DNA of 64,000 nucleotides from Clitopilus passeckerianus (GCA_944990035.1 CALYLX010000112.1:496001-560000), one strand, 5' to 3'. Positions 22,946 through 36,353 are shown, counted from the first letter of the stretch. A program made the numbers and translations. The notes: generated from the letters alone by a model not told the origin.

Positions 22946-24976
22946 TCAGAAGTGTTCCTGTCAATGATAAATTAATAAATGATGATAGTTAAGAATCGAT
23001 TGACAAACCTTGGCGAACGAGAACTCTACGGAAGGCCCAGAGTTCTGAACAGTCGCATCCTTGATGGCCTTTGCGAGTGCACCAGGCCCGCAGAAGTAAG
23101 TCTGTCATCTTCATCAGCACGTAACAAAGGAGTCGATTGTAGAAAACGTACTCCAACTTTGGTTTTCAGTTGAGATTTGCTTCCAGCAATGTATTGACCA
23201 GATTCAATTGCCTGCCTCATCTGGCCGTAGATAGTCATCCAGTCGGGACGTCCGAACATGGTGCGAGTGCGCAGAAGTGTAAGAGGGTCGTATTCTGCGC
23301 CTGCATCGTTGACGGCGATGTTCCAAAGCATGTCCTCGCTGATCTTCTGGGTAAGATAGATGTTGATGCGCAAGAAGTTCGCTAGACAGAAACCTGTGAG
23401 GGCTCCGTTTATTTCACAATTGAAAGGTACGTACGATCAGCTTGAGCAGCTTCAACCTCTTGGAGCAGGCTCTGGAACCAACCAAAGGAGGGTGCATCAC
23501 GGCAAACCCAGAAGAACTCGACTCGGCGAAGGGTACCAAGAGTTCCCTTCTTCTGCCTGTACCAAATGTGCTTGAGAATAGAGGCAAAAGGGGTAACACC
23601 TACACTACGTTAGCAATCCCGCCTCAATATGATACAATCCCAGCAACTCACCAATACCAGCACCGATAAGGACAGCAACCTGAACTTTGAAAACATCCTC
23701 GGCCGGGGCACCATATGGACCATCAATGCGGACAGCAGGAAGGACAAGCCGCCTGCGTCAATTTCGACGAAATCACCACGAGTGCCGTCCTTGTTGTCCT
23801 TCTCCGTTCCCTTCATTGCTGCTTGTGTCATAGAAGCAACAACGGATGGGCCAACACCAAGTCGGTCGCCAAGAGCTTGGGTGAAGTCGCCAACTTGACG
23901 AATATGAACGGAGACGTAGGGATCTTCAGGTGCGGAGGTGATGGTGAAAGGGTGCCATTGGAAACTAGATAATTCCGGGACCTGGAGGAACAGCCATTGG
24001 CCTGCAACGTATTTGAAGCTTGGCTTCACAATACGAAGTTCCATAGCGCCTAAGAGAAGGCGGTCAGTTTGGATATTTGACGCTAGAACTTAAAACGTAC
24101 CACTGGGGTGGACCAGGACCTTCGACAACCGTGTGGCTCTTCTAGCACGTATTTCTCTGTACATCCGCTCACCAAAGTAGATAATAGCTGGCCAAATGAT
24201 GAACCTCCAGCTAAGATATCCAAGGCAGTGTTCGGTGGAATAGAAAGGGAAAGTGGAGGTCAGATCGGGATCGACTGAATCACGAACGAAGCATCCAGTG
24301 GCGTGGGTGAAGAGGCCGAGCATGAAGAAGAACGCCAGGTGGTGGGTGTACCAGAATACCTCGAAGCATTGCTGGCGGATCTTGTGGTGGGCGGTCGTGT
24401 ACATCAAAAACATGATGAGGAGCATGAAATGGCCTGTGATGCCGCCGGGTTGGGTATAGTGGATCTGCTGGGCGGTCTGCTTGCGAATTTCTGAATAATA
24501 TAGTTAGAAAAACGGTGGGTTGGCATCTATTTTCGGACTTACGGGTGCGCTCGACGTTGATAAAGTTAACGTAGTGGGCAGTAGTATGAAGCATTGCCCA
24601 GAAAGCCATAGAGTAAGCGACCTGACGGTGGAACCAGATATTCTCATCTGCCGGGAAGAACCATGCCAACTTGGGCCTGACAATTCGGATGATATTTCGA
24701 AGCATTGGGATGAGAATCAAGCCACCGTCGTAGGCCAGGACAAGCCCAGCACCACGGGAAGTCCAGACGGACCACTTCAAAGTGTTGAGACCAGCCAACT
24801 TTTGATTAGTTGCCTGTTGACATGAAATCGTTAGCCCTGCGATTGGCTCGAGTTCACTGCTCTTACCTGACTCCACCATCCGTAGGCGAAGAGACCGATG
24901 TGGAACCATAGAATAGTACATTGAAGGCAAGCCTTCGTGGGGTAAGAAACTCCCGTTTGAACCAGCTTTCGACCAT
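22946..24976 (-). CDS. noxA: NADPH oxidase, NoxA type
   Basis: The enzyme moves electrons from NADPH through FAD and two hemes across the membrane to make superoxide; in fungi it drives hyphal differentiation and fruiting. The N-terminus reads [20 protein letters not shown]. The transmembrane part has heme histidines in [15 protein letters not shown] and [15 protein letters not shown]. The FAD site is [15 protein letters not shown], the NADPH site [14 protein letters not shown] and the C-terminal [11 protein letters not shown], ending EFSFAKEHF. No EF-hands are seen, which fits NoxA rather than NoxC. Two single-base losses are apparent, near 24906 (FYG/FHIG) and near 23750 (before [11 protein letters not shown]). 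The gene converges on the BCK1-like kinase, with 128 bp between stops. Confidence 0.9.
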
Positions 24977-25245
24977 GGCTAGATTATAACGAGTGCACTA
25001 CAAGATCAATGATACAGTCCGGTTCCTGCCAGACGAAGAAAGAGAGACGAAAAGGCGAAAAGGAAAGGGAGGGGAACGGAGGAAAGAGGGAAGGTATCCA
25101 GTTTGGCGGTGAGGCCTTCGTTATTATTGATGGTCTTGTGTCTGTGGCCATGGCAATGACAGCAATAGAGCACAATGATCCCATCGCTCAAAGGTCCCAA
25201 AAGACTGGTATGTACATTCGCTAAGTGCCATCTTGACTACAGGTA
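24977..25245 (-). promoter_or_regulatory. NoxA upstream region with a long pyrimidine tract on the gene strand
   Basis: Between the NoxA start and the MAD2 stop, the plus strand carries a nearly pure purine tract (about 25035-25094), so the NoxA sense strand has about 60 nt of CT-rich sequence ending some 60 nt before its ATG. Such tracts mark transcription start regions of well-expressed fungal genes. No other element was recognised. Confidence 0.35.
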
Positions 25246-26108
25246 TCATTCTTCGTATCTATAAGCTACCATCGCCTCGATTCTGTGCACATCTGTGCTA
25301 AAGCTACGCATCTTCACCTGTTGGCTTTTACTTGCTTCAATTGCTAATGGATCAGTGTCAACCCATTCTCCAGCCGGAACATCAGCCGAGTCCTTGGTAT
25401 AAGCAAGGATATTGAAAACCGTCGGTTCTTGTATAACCGGCAGATAGGTCACCATCGAGATGATTTGCTTCAGGATGGCGCGAATTTCCGACTGAATTTC
25501 GGCCTCGGGCTTCGCGGGTGTCCTAAATTTGGTACGTCAGTCAGTCTGCGTTCCACTTCAAGGCGGAGATGTCCACACGGTTGCGATGAGTCTGCGGGCG
25601 GTTCCATCAGTTTGATGTCAAACACCCATCGTTCCAATGGCGTCCTCGTATCTTTTGAGATGATGGCGAGGACCAGTTGTGTGACGGAGCCTGTCAGAAG
25701 CCATTCTAACCGAGAACCAATCAGCGGACGGTGTGGACGTATGATCAGTCGAAGAAACTCACTTTGGATTTGTTTCAAGATTCTGCATACACATAGGTAT
25801 ATTGACAGTGTGAACAGCATGTTCAGTTACATGGCATCAGATGCGTACCTATCAAGGTAGTTCTCAAGAGCAGCATCTTGAGTAACCAGTACGGTTTGCC
25901 CATACTTTTTGACCATATGGAAGTCATCTGAGGGATATACTTCACGTTGAAATAGAATGCTGTTGATCAACCGCCCATGTCAATATTGGAGAGAACGGTA
26001 TTGACGAGACGAAACACACGTGTTGACGGCGTATTTGAAGAATTCAGTGACGAGCGCCGTAGAGCCTTTGAGGGTAATAGCCTGCTTTTGAGCCTGCTTT
26101 GTCGCCAT
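25246..26108 (-). CDS. MAD2: Spindle checkpoint protein Mad2 (HORMA domain)
   Basis: Mad2 binds Mad1 and Cdc20 and holds back the anaphase-promoting complex until kinetochores are attached. Exons spell the HORMA fold: MATKQAQKQAITLKGSTALV, EFFKYAVNT, ILFQREVYPSDDFHMVKKYG, EWLLTGSVTQLVLAIISKDT, ERWVFDIKL, and the safety-belt end WVDTDPLAIEASKSQQVKMR followed by SFSTDVHRIEAMVAYRYEE. The length matches Mad2. The ATG at 26106-26108 gives the expected N-terminus. About 157 bp separate it from the TAF5 start on the other strand. Confidence 0.92.
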
Positions 26109-26265
26109 TCAAACGAAGCTGTGAGCTACACAAGTCTTGGATGTCAACGTGTGGTTTTGAGTTTGACGCGACCATTGAGGAATATCAATGCTGAACGCGC
26201 TCGTCACGTGCATACCCTTTACTAACCTCACCACCTCCGAAGCAACCAAGACGTCCTCTAGCACG

Positions 26266-29059
26266 ATGTCGACGGTTGAAACGCCACCTGCTTCGTCTCA
26301 ATCCCCTGCCGCAGCCTCTCCTGCGAACGTCTCTCAGGACCAAGCATCAAGCTTATCCAATGTTGACAGGGTGATTCTCGAATATCTGAGGTCTCGAGGC
26401 CATACTGCAGCAGAAAAGGCTCTCTTGAGTGAATTGGAAGGAGGCACTCCTCCAGAGGAACCAAAGAGTGAAACTGTCTCCGCAGACGAACTTGTAAAGA
26501 CATTGGCCGTCTTTGCAAGCAAGCCTTCCAAGCCTGGAGCAAATGTATTGAAAGATTCAACAAGTGTAATACAAGAACTTCAGCCAATGGGGAACCCCCC
26601 CAATGTGCAGAATCTGATCGCCAGCATTGGCTCCGTTGGAGCGGAGGAAATTCTTTCCTTGGATCCTACCGACAAGCAAGAGGGATTCCGAGAACTGGAA
26701 GCATGGGTCGATGGTTCCTTGGATATGTATCGAGTACGCGCTGGCGTTTCTGTATCAACTGAGCATTGTTCTGACGGATGCATAGCCTGAATTCCGACCG
26801 ATCCTGTTTCCAATCTTCTGCCATTTCTATCTCGATCTCATACAACATGGATTCAAGGATGCTGGTACGCATGCCTTTCCGTCCCTTGACTCCTCAGCTC
26901 AGTTTAATATTTGAATTCAGCTCTCAGATTCTTTTCCACCTTTTCACCATCTCTCTCACCATCTCATAACGTGATGCTCCACCATCTGTCTACTCTGCTT
27001 TTACCAGCTCATGTCCAAAATGATGAACTCGCCCAACGCTTCCGTGATGAAAAGTTCTTCGTCAGAATGAGCCGTTCTGGATTTAGCCTTTTGGTGGGTT
27101 GGCTCACCGAAGGTGTGGGAGGAGAAGCACTTGGAGCAGGGGATGGATTCACTGGGGAGAAGGGAAAGCGTGGAAGGGCTGCGGTGATGAGGGTTGTAAA
27201 TAACCACCTGCGCTTCGATGGTACCATGTTTCTCGTGTTCATGAGAGCAATTTACTCATGAATCCACTATAGTGACATCTGCAAATCCGTCCGCTGTGCC
27301 AGCTCATGCATGGGAGGAATCGACAGGCCTTCTCTCATCCCTGATACCACAGGCTGCGGGTGCTACATCCTCTACCGCGAACTTCAACCCTCAAACATTC
27401 AATACATCAAAAGGCGAACTTAAGCTTGGCCAAGCTCCCATCTCAGAGGATCTTCGCTCTGAAAGTGAACGTGTTCTGAGGGAACAAGCAATGGTTGAAC
27501 GAGATCCCTCGGCACCATATGACATTCAATTCCCTCGACCTGTCAATATGCCCGGCCTCACGATACCGGCAGAGTCAGAGCTTTTGCCTAAACCAACGAC
27601 ATTCAGGACTGTGGATGTCGAGCGGGAAGTTGCCAATGTGCGAGACGCAAGGAAGCGCATCCGACTTGAGCCCTCTATATTAGCAAATGTGGATCCAAAT
27701 TCTCCCCAGGCCACGGCTCTGAGAGCGCGTGCTCTTCCCAGCATCTGTGCCTATACGCTACACGATGTGCCCGAAGGGTAGGCTTTCTTCAATTCGTGTG
27801 TACTTCAAGGGCTTATTCGGTTTTGTCAGATCTCCGTGTTCCACGTTCTCCAAAGACACTTCGCTGATGGCTGCTGGATTTGCGGAGAGTTATATTCGCT
27901 TGTGGAACCTTAAAGGAGAGCGTATGCAAGGCCTCAGGAGTGACTTCTCCTTGAGCGCTGTCAAAGACCGTAGGCATTAACCTAACCGAAACGACTTCCT
28001 TCAATTCTGATACCTTTTCCAGCTGCATCAATAACCAAGATACGGGAGAAGAAGGGATCCACAACACGGAAACTCATTGGTCACAGCGGACCTGTATATT
28101 CAGTCGACTTCGACCCCGTCAGCGGTTCTGCAGCGCCCCCAAAATACTTACTTTCATCGTCCGCGGATGCAACTGTGCGTCTATGGTCAATGGATACCCT
28201 TACGAATGTCGTCGCTTTCCGCGGACATGAAAACCCTGTGTGGGATGTGAAGTGGAGTCCTATGGGCATCTATTTTGCCACCGGAAGCCGAGATCGGACT
28301 GCTAGGTTGTGGTCGACGGATAGACTTTCTGCCTTGAGGATTTATGCTGGACATCTGAGCGATGTTGATGTACATCCCTATTGAGCCCTCTTTTTCCGCA
28401 AAAGCTAACTACTTTGTCTAGTGCGTTCAATTTCACCCCAATTCCCTCTATCTGGCAACTGGATCAAGCGACTGGACTGCACGCCTATGGGATGTTCAGA
28501 AAGGATCCTGTGTGCGTGTATTCATCGGGCATCAGGGTTCTCTGTCCACATTAGCCATGAGTCCGGATGGTCGATATTTAGCAAGCGCTGGTACGTGTCT
28601 GTTCACGTTGCTTTGTTTCTAATCCCCACATTGATTGATAGGAGAGGACCTGGCCATTAATCTATGGGATTTGGGTTCCGGCAAACGGATAAAGAAGATG
28701 ATGGGGCACAGTGCTTCCATCTATTCTCTGGCGTTCAGCGCTGAATCATCCCTTCTTGTAAGTGGGGGTGCAGACTGTACTGTACGGTGCTGGGATGTTA
28801 AAGGCGCTGGTGGCCCAGCGCCCAAACGCAAAGCCAACGGTGTTTCAGCGGATACCTCCTTGTCTAGCGAGGAGAATGCTTCGGAAACGTACGCCGAATT
28901 TCCCTTCATATCCTGGAGAGTGATTACTGACGTGTTTCGTTCAGTGTTGACCTTGTGGCCACCTTCCCGACAAAGAAGACCCCAGTCACGAACGTTCAGT
29001 TTACTCCCCGTAACCTTTGTGTAATTAGCGGGACCTACCAGTCGCCCGAAACAAGATAG
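26266..29059 (+). CDS. TAF5: Transcription initiation factor TFIID / SAGA subunit TAF5
   Basis: TAF5 is a scaffold of TFIID and SAGA. Domain order is a Ser/Ala/Pro-rich start, a LisH motif ([20 protein letters not shown]), the TAF5 NTD2 domain ([52 protein letters not shown]), and a C-terminal WD40 propeller with repeats ending LWSMDT, LWSTDR, LWDVQK, LWDLGS and CWDVKG. The last exon ends [10 protein letters not shown]. The ATG at 26266 ([11 protein letters not shown]) was preferred; an upstream in-frame ATG at 26188 would leave only 79 bp to MAD2. About nine introns, all joining in frame. Confidence 0.9.
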
Positions 29060-29415
29060 AGTGTTTATGCTTTTTGAGTTCTGTGTAATGTAGTAATATA
29101 GTATTACGGTACCATTTACTCTCAAAGCCAGCGGGAGCCGCAATAGTGCTCAGTAGATTCTCAATTTATTGAGGCAGGGTTAAAGTACAACGCCCAACGG
29201 GGATGTGATAATAACTGGGCTCGATAACTCGCTCTCGGCACGTGCCCTTTGAACTCCCTCATTGATAGAGTCCCCTCTGGCTCTCGCTCATTCATCATCC
29301 TTCGCGATTTGGACGGACCACCTGCCGGAAGGCATTACCCTCTCTCTATACCAACCCCGCAATAGTAAGCCTCTTCGTGAATCCAGCCCGTTCTTGACAA
29401 TGACGCGCGACTCAG
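29060..29415. other. Intergenic region with a palindromic E-box
   Basis: No gene. A perfect 10-bp palindrome GGCACGTGCC, with the E-box CACGTG at its centre, lies at 29237-29246, about 170 bp before the next ATG. CACGTG is bound by bHLH factors such as Cbf1 or SREBP relatives. Confidence 0.4.
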
Positions 29416-30323
29416 ATGGATGAGAACATGGAAATCGACGCCACCCACGGCGCGGGTCCACGAATTGTTGCTCGAGAACCTGGGAGTGCAAGCGGTACTC
29501 CTGGTGAGTCGCGCAAACCCCCTCTATCTTGTGCGATGCTGAAGGCTGGCCGCTTTGCCCAGTTATACCTCCTGCTGCCCATCCACGCGATACCTTTCGG
29601 GATATCCAAGTCAAGGTTCATATACGTCGACCGGAACGAGACTCATGGGCCTATATGGGCAGGGGCCTAGTCTCGCAGGACATTGTAGGCAACCAATCAA
29701 GTCAAATTGGTACGCTATCGTTTAACTGACGAGTAATTTGCTTTGCTCATTTACGAATACCTTAGTCGTTCGAAATCTCTCCAGTGGGAAGGTTATGGCT
29801 ATCTTCAGCGAGGTGCGTTGGCACGAAACTATCTAACCGTATATCTGGCATTTAGCTTTGGATAGGCCTCAGATATTACAGTCGAGAGACGAGGGAATTT
29901 TGTCGTCATTGGGTGTGTTGAAGGGACCAAGGTTGTTTCTTGGTCGCTGAATGTGAGCGCCACGATCTCTTTCCTTCGTTTCAACGCTTACACTATCTTA
30001 TGATCTGACAGGCATTGAATAATACAGAAACACTTCGCTTGCTCACCGGTATTGAGATCGCCGCGTACAAGAGCAAGCAGTCTGTTGTAGACAAGACCGT
30101 CTTCAAGAGAGAGCGCTCTCGGGTCGAGAGAATCATCAGAGAAGACAGAAGAAGGCGACATCGCCGTCGAAAAGATCAGGACGCCCTCATTGACGCGTTT
30201 GCGAGGCAAGACCTTGGCTCTGGAGCCAGAGCATTCGAGTTTCCGTCGCAGCCCACCGTGGATACTACACCACAGGACTCGCAGCCAACGACAGCAGATC
30301 CACCGAACATGACAATGAATTAA
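29416..30323 (+). CDS. Unknown protein with basic C-terminal segment
   Basis: I do not recognise the family. After an acidic start (MDENMEIDATHGAGPRIVAR) and a 59-nt intron (29504-29562), exons read a beta-rich region: DIQVKVHIRRPERDSWAYMG, VVRNLSSGKVMAIFSEASDI and VVIGCVEGTKVVSWSLN. The C-terminal part is highly basic (VERIIREDRRRRHRRRKDQD), possibly a nuclear targeting or nucleic-acid-binding segment, followed by a Pro/Thr-rich end. Splicing is clean, so it is likely a real gene expressed as a small nuclear or cytosolic protein. It lies upstream of NUP170 in the same direction. Confidence 0.7.
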
Positions 30324-30587
30324 GCTGAACGGCCCATCATCCTGTATTTCGTAGATTTTCTGTTTTCCTGTTGTTATGGCCGCCTTGAAGAATCATTGTA
30401 CCTTCTAATATTACTTATATACACCCTGTATTAGGCTGTTTTACGAAATGTTATTAGATTACCGTTTACGAGGATTCCGTCTGTCGGATTGGCTGTCTCC
30501 CCCGCGTGACCTGCAGTGATGGTGAGTTCCAAATGTGGACGCGTTATATTCTCGAACCAAGCTATTTTGTGAACCTCGCCCACCTCA

Positions 30588-33500
30588 ATGTTCTCTGGAT
30601 TCGGTCCCTCTCGTTCAACACTCGGCCGCGACGGAACTGCTAAACAGCAGAGTCAAGCATCCTGGGCACCCCAACTGGCAGAGCCATTAAAGCCCTCTGT
30701 CGACCTACCAGCGCTACAGAACGCAAGCAGGTTATTGCACGAATGCTTCTCGAAGGATACCAACCTAGTTCCCGAGTATGCAGACCTTTTGACCTCTTGT
30801 ACGTTGGAATATATGTTACCCTGCCGTAATGCTAATGTTTGTGTAACTTGAACAGCGTCATCACAGGTTTCGGCGAGTTACAGCATCTATCCCGACGACT
30901 TGCGCGTTCCGTTTCAGAAGAGGAAGTTCATAGGGATTCCAGAGGGATTATTTCAGTATTATGAAAGTATGTACCTATTTTTTTCAACATCTGCTACAAT
31001 AATTTGACTATTGTCTAGCGACAAACGTCATCTCGCATATGGGCCTTCTGGCAGAAATCGAACGCGCCTGGATTTCTATCGATCACAAACTGTTCTTATG
31101 GGACTATGTCGATGGGTAGGTCTCGAAATGCTATTCACACGAACTTCCATAGCTTAATCCATTGTTCTACAAGGCATGAGATAAGCTCATTTGTTGACCA
31201 GCCCGACGTTATAACGGATGTTACCCTCGTCAAGCCAAAGAAAGGTCTCTTCATTGAAGATATCACCAACCTGCTTGTGATTAGCACCCCGATTTCCGTA
31301 ATACTTCTTGGAGTCTCCTTCTCGCCGTCAACCACAGGGCGTCAGCATGAGCTGATCAAACTCTACGCCACCGACCTCTCGTTATCCACCGAGGTTGAGA
31401 TGGTCTCAGTGACGGGCTCAGAAGATGGCAGAATCTTTATGTGCGGTGCCCAGGATGGTAACCTGTATGAATTCCACTACCAAGAAAGTGATTCTTGGTT
31501 CGGAAAGCGAGCACAACTCGTGAACCACTCTGTAGGAGGTATCCAGAGCCTACTACCTAGATTTACCTCGGCCAGCAGTGAAGGTAACTAACAGCGAAAC
31601 CTCTCGATAAAGAGCTCTTCTTATATACTTGACAGATCGCATATCTTCCTTAAAGTTTGATCCCTGGCGACACTGCATGTACGCCCTGACATCCGCTGGC
31701 AATATTCACATCTACAAACCAAATGGCGAAAAATCGGTGCAGTTGGTTCAAACGATAGCCAACATATGCAAGTTAGCGAACGATCGAGCACCAGGGCACC
31801 CAGCCTTGAGCGGAAAGGAGTTCCAGATCGTTGCAATGCATGTTATCGAAGAGAGCCAGACAAAGTCTGGAGCTCATCTTTTCGTTCTGACTTCAACTGG
31901 TGTTCGACTCTATTTCGGTGTCTCCAACATTTCAACCGGTTATTCCTATGGCGCTGCGGCAAGTGGCTATGGCGGGCGAGGCATCCATCTAGTCCATGTC
32001 AGACTTCCACCCTCGAACTTGTTCCACCCTGATGTACAGGCAACTTCTTCTCGAGGTGCCTTAGCACCTTACCTCTCTTCACAAGGCCAAAATCCGACGT
32101 CTCTCAGGATCCAGCCCATTGCCAAGCTAGAGAACTCCTGCTACTCCAAAGGCCTGATTATCTCCGCGCAACAAGGCGCGCCAGATGGCACGGATTTCGT
32201 GCTTTGCATGTCCACAGACCTCTCAAAGATACCTTCTGTTCAAACTGCGGCTAGGCAGCAAGGCGCATCGATATCCCAAATACCCTATCATCCTAACACC
32301 GTTGGAGAAGCTCGTCCCCCTCTCACAGAGCATGCAGCATTTTTGGCGATTCCCGGAAGAACTTGGGCAATGGCTTCTCATCCGGGATCGTCGCCATTTG
32401 CCGGCGAGGCCGTCTCGCAAATCAACGAGCTAGCGAACCAGTTCAATGAACCACCTCACCAGTTCATGCTGTTAACAAATGTTGGCTTGACCATTCTGTC
32501 CAAGAGGCGACTCCTGGATGTGCTCAAAGCATCTTTGGAAGAATTCCAGGCTGACATGAATGGCCAATACTTCAATGACCTCAGAGAGAGGTGAGTGTAC
32601 TTGAGCGCTATCACTCGATGTGCCTACTGACTCGGTAATACAGCTTCGGACGCGAGCAAGTCTGCTGCATGCTTCTGGGACTTTCATGCGGAAACATTTT
32701 CCTGGATAACACGGATGGATCGTCGACGAGCCTACTCAACCCCGAGCTTGCCAATGTGGCAAAGCAAGCTTTCTACGATATTGGAGAACGTCCCACCTGG
32801 TCAGAAAGGGCCACCTATGGATCCAGTGCGTTCGCCTCTCGTTTTACCAAATCGAAGGCTGATTATTTTGCTTCTAGCTGACCAGAAGGGCACTGTCACC
32901 TACAGCGGGCGAAGAGAAGGTCTTGCCCTATATATTGCACGGCTTATACGACCATTCTGGAGGTCCAAAGTGACAACGCCTGGGTTTGTCCCCTTTCATA
33001 TTGTACTTTGCATGTTGCCTTACAAGTGCTCTAGTATTCTAAACCGACAGAAGCTTGCTATACCAGATAATCTCCTTGTTGGGTACCAGAGAAATCTCTC
33101 TGCGTTGAAAGACTTCTTGGGCAAAAATCCTCAGCTTTTCATGCTACTCACCAACGACCCGTCGTCGTCAACCCGCACCCCAGTTGCTGAGCAAGAGGCT
33201 TGGAAGGTTTGTTGTACATTCTGCCTTGGTAATTGTAGCGAATGATATTCTTTGATAGGCTGAACAAGCATCCGTCAATGAGATGCTTGGGCTCATTTCG
33301 AGGGCCATTGAAGGGCTTTCGTTCATCCTGCTCTTGAATGACCATATGCTAGGCGACTTAATTGCCAAGTAGGTATTCGTGATTTTCTTTTGATGGGTAT
33401 TGATCATGGTTACAGGTGCGACCCAGAAACTCAAAACCTTATTGCCTCTCAAACTTTCGAGAGGTTGATCACTACTCAAGACGGCATGAATGTCTCCCGT

Positions 33501-35569
33501 GCTTTGGTCAATGTCATCATCGATCAGCAAATTGGACAACAAATTAGCGTAAGAAGGCGTTACATTTACGTATAGCTGTATCTTACTGTCTAGCCCAGAT
33601 TGACACCGTCAGCGAGGTTCTCCAGAATAGATGCGGTTCATTCTGCAGTACTGATGATGTTATGCTCTACAAAGTACGTATATTGTTTTATCTCTTGAAT
33701 GCCATTGCTCAACAGGGGTTGTATAGGCGAAGGAAAACATCAGGAAGGCTGCAGAGTCTCACAACCCCAACGAACGCCAAAACTGTCTAGCGGAATCTCT
33801 TCGGTGAGTGGCGTTATAATCCATCAGGCTTCTATTGACCTTTTCCATTGCGTAGTTTGTTCATTAAAGGAGCAAGAGTTCTGGAGTTCGAGAAGCTGCA
33901 GGAAGTCTGCGGTGACTACCAGCAGCTGAATTACCCGAAGGGTGCTGTGGAGCTTCCTCTTCACTGTGCAGGTATCGTAGATCCGGACAACCTTGGTGTC
34001 GAAGCCTGGAACGCCGGTATGCCTCAAGGTGACCTCCGCACCGCTTTAGCGCAGAAACGACTTCACTGCTATGATCTGGTCATGGACTCATTGACCGTCT
34101 TTGAGGAGAAATGTGCGAACGCCACAGGAAATGCCGTCGGCGATGCCGAGGTCGTACGAAGCCATGCGTATGAATTGGCCTTCTTGAGCGAGGACGAGAT
34201 TTTCCATTGCTCTCTGTACACCTGGTTGATTGGGCGAGGGCTGGCAGATGATCTATTAGAGGTGAGGTTCAGGCCACCATGTAATTGAGAGTCTGCTATT
34301 TATCGACATTACCAGATGCGTCCGCAATATCTCGAAGCATACTTGAAGCGGGACCCTTTGACCGTGCAGAAATTCCAGTTACTCTGGCAATTCTACGTCA
34401 AGAGCGGGCAGCCACTTCGAGCGGCGGAAGTTCTGGCTGTTCTGGCAGAATCAACTGAGTATGTACCTGTCTTGACCCAGTTTATGAGTTCCCGAAACGA
34501 CCTCTTCTAGGTTTGACCTTGACCTCGACCAAAGAGTGGAATATCTCACACTTGCAGTCGCAAATGCAAAATCACATCCGATATCGTCTACAGGCAGACA
34601 CGAAACCGCTATAGCATTCCTCACCGACCTGGAAGAGAAGCTTGACGTTGCGCAAGTGCAGCTGGAGATATACCACTACCTAGCACCCCATATCAATGAT
34701 GCCGTTGAGGTTGGCACGAAGATCGAGCAGCTCACGAAGCGGTTGTTCACCATGTCAGACGTAGGTCCTGACAAGTATGGTCGGATGAATAGACAAGTTG
34801 ATCATTTTAACAGCTGTACCAAGAGTATGCGGTTGCATTTGACCTGCCAGAGATGAAACTCTTGTGTTTGCATGTCTCTGAACACCGGGACGAGAACGTT
34901 GTTCGACCCATCTGGAATCAGATCTTCGATGAGAGTAAGTTCAGACTGGGCGCTTCTTCAGCAATGTAATTCACGCCCCTCTAGTCCTTCAAGAGGATAA
35001 GGACGTTGCTACAACTGCCGATCTTATTGGGTCGAGAGTAGCAAAAATTGGCAAGCGTCATTATCCTTCAGAAAGTGCCTTCCCTCTTCGTGAGTTCCAG
35101 ACCTCTCAACCGCTAATCAAGGCTCATCTGGAATCACCAGGATTTGTTTCACCCTCCTGGTCAGATTTTCTCTGACTCACAAAGGATTGATACCCCAGGG
35201 CTGGGCGCCTCGAGTTCTTATCCAGTGTGGTGTTTCCTTTGCCGAGATCTGGGACGTTCTCCATGAAATGTATGAGTCGCAGGTACCTAGAGTCTTCTTG
35301 TCGCCCCACATACATCTCCTAATTATCTGGGTTAGATACCACCATTCAACGACCAGGCAAATGTGCAAGCAATCTCGGCTGACATTGCTGTTCTCCTGTC
35401 CGACTGGGTGGAAGCGGCAAAACGGCCCCAGTCCGTTGTGGCAAGGGAGTTCCCAGTGGGCCGTATCGATCAAGCGATAGATCAATATCTGTCTGAATTG
35501 GAACCAAGTAGAACAGATACAAGGTCACTCTACGACGAGGTCAAGCGGTCACTACGAAGATATTGGTGA
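30588..35569 (+). CDS. NUP170: Nucleoporin Nup170/Nup155, inner ring of the nuclear pore
   Basis: This large scaffold nucleoporin anchors the inner ring of the pore. The N-terminal half is a beta-propeller (GLLAEIERAWISIDHKLFLW, GVSFSPSTTGRQHELIKLY, ISSLKFDPWRHCMYALTSAG) and the C-terminal half an alpha-solenoid (FLSEDEIFHCSLYTWLIGRG, YLEAYLKRDPLTVQKFQLLW, LDVAQVQLEIYHYLAPHIND), ending YDEVKRSLRRYW. It has roughly 15 exons. Near 35143-35145 a TTT run seems to have lost one base, since the conserved end (SLTHKGLIPQGW) is in a different frame from the preceding exon. The stop is only 31 bp from the convergent COX6A stop. Confidence 0.88.
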
Positions 35570-35600
35570 TGATTTCAATACTATTAACCAACTGCGTATA

Positions 35601-36188
35601 TTACTCCTGGGTTAAATCCTTGTTAGACTGTAATTAGCAATATCAGTGGCTATTCTAACGTGTTTCATGAAAAACAAAGCATACATGAGGGTTGAAGAAG
35701 AGACTGTTCATGCCCCAGGGGAAAGGCTTGGCCCGGCGGTTCATGTACTCATAACCTGGAGCTTCGGGAAGGTGGCCATCATTCTCAGCACGGAGATGGT
35801 CGAGGTGAGCCTTGTGCTCGGTTTCCGAGTTATAGGTCCATGCAACGCAGACGGCAACTGCGAGTGTTCATTAAATCATGGATGGAGGTGATCATGGCAG
35901 GACATACTGGCCGGGAGACAAACGTAGATACTGGGAAATAGTAAGTCTATGTTCAGGTCAATATTACCTCTAAATACCCACCTAATTTTTCTCCACAATT
36001 CAGTGGTTTCTAATCCTAAATTCAGTGGACAGCCTGCATGGTAACTTGGTAGACTCACCGGCAGCGTGGTGCTCGATTGCCTTCTGCTCAGCAGCGTAGG
36101 CACGGGAGGCAGCGGAAGAGCCAAAGGAGCGTGTTTGGCGCGAAGAGCGGGTGACCGCACGGAGAGCGTTGCGAGAGAGCATGGACAT
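35601..36188 (-). CDS. COX13: Cytochrome c oxidase subunit VIa (COX6A/Cox13)
   Basis: This is a nuclear-encoded inner-membrane subunit of complex IV. The leader MSMLSRNALRAVTRSSRQTR is a typical mitochondrial presequence. The mature part reads ETTELWRKIS, the single membrane span IYVCLPAIAVCVAWTYN, then ETEHKAHLDHLRAENDGHLP and RRAKPFPWGMNSLFFNPH, the family signature. Five small exons are joined by introns of about 35-60 nt, and the last exon adds SNKDLTQE. It is divergent from RPN2 with about 165 bp between start codons. Confidence 0.9.
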
Positions 36189-36353
36189 TGCTACGAATGT
36201 ATGAGTGGATATGCACAAAATGCGGTGGAAAGTATCGGAGAACCAACGTTTGGATGTTTGTTGTCTTGTGTTTGGTTTAAAAGGCGTCGAATAACATTGA
36301 GGACGCGTCAGCCCAAAGTTGGAAGCACGGTAATTATCAGCGATTCCTCCTCA

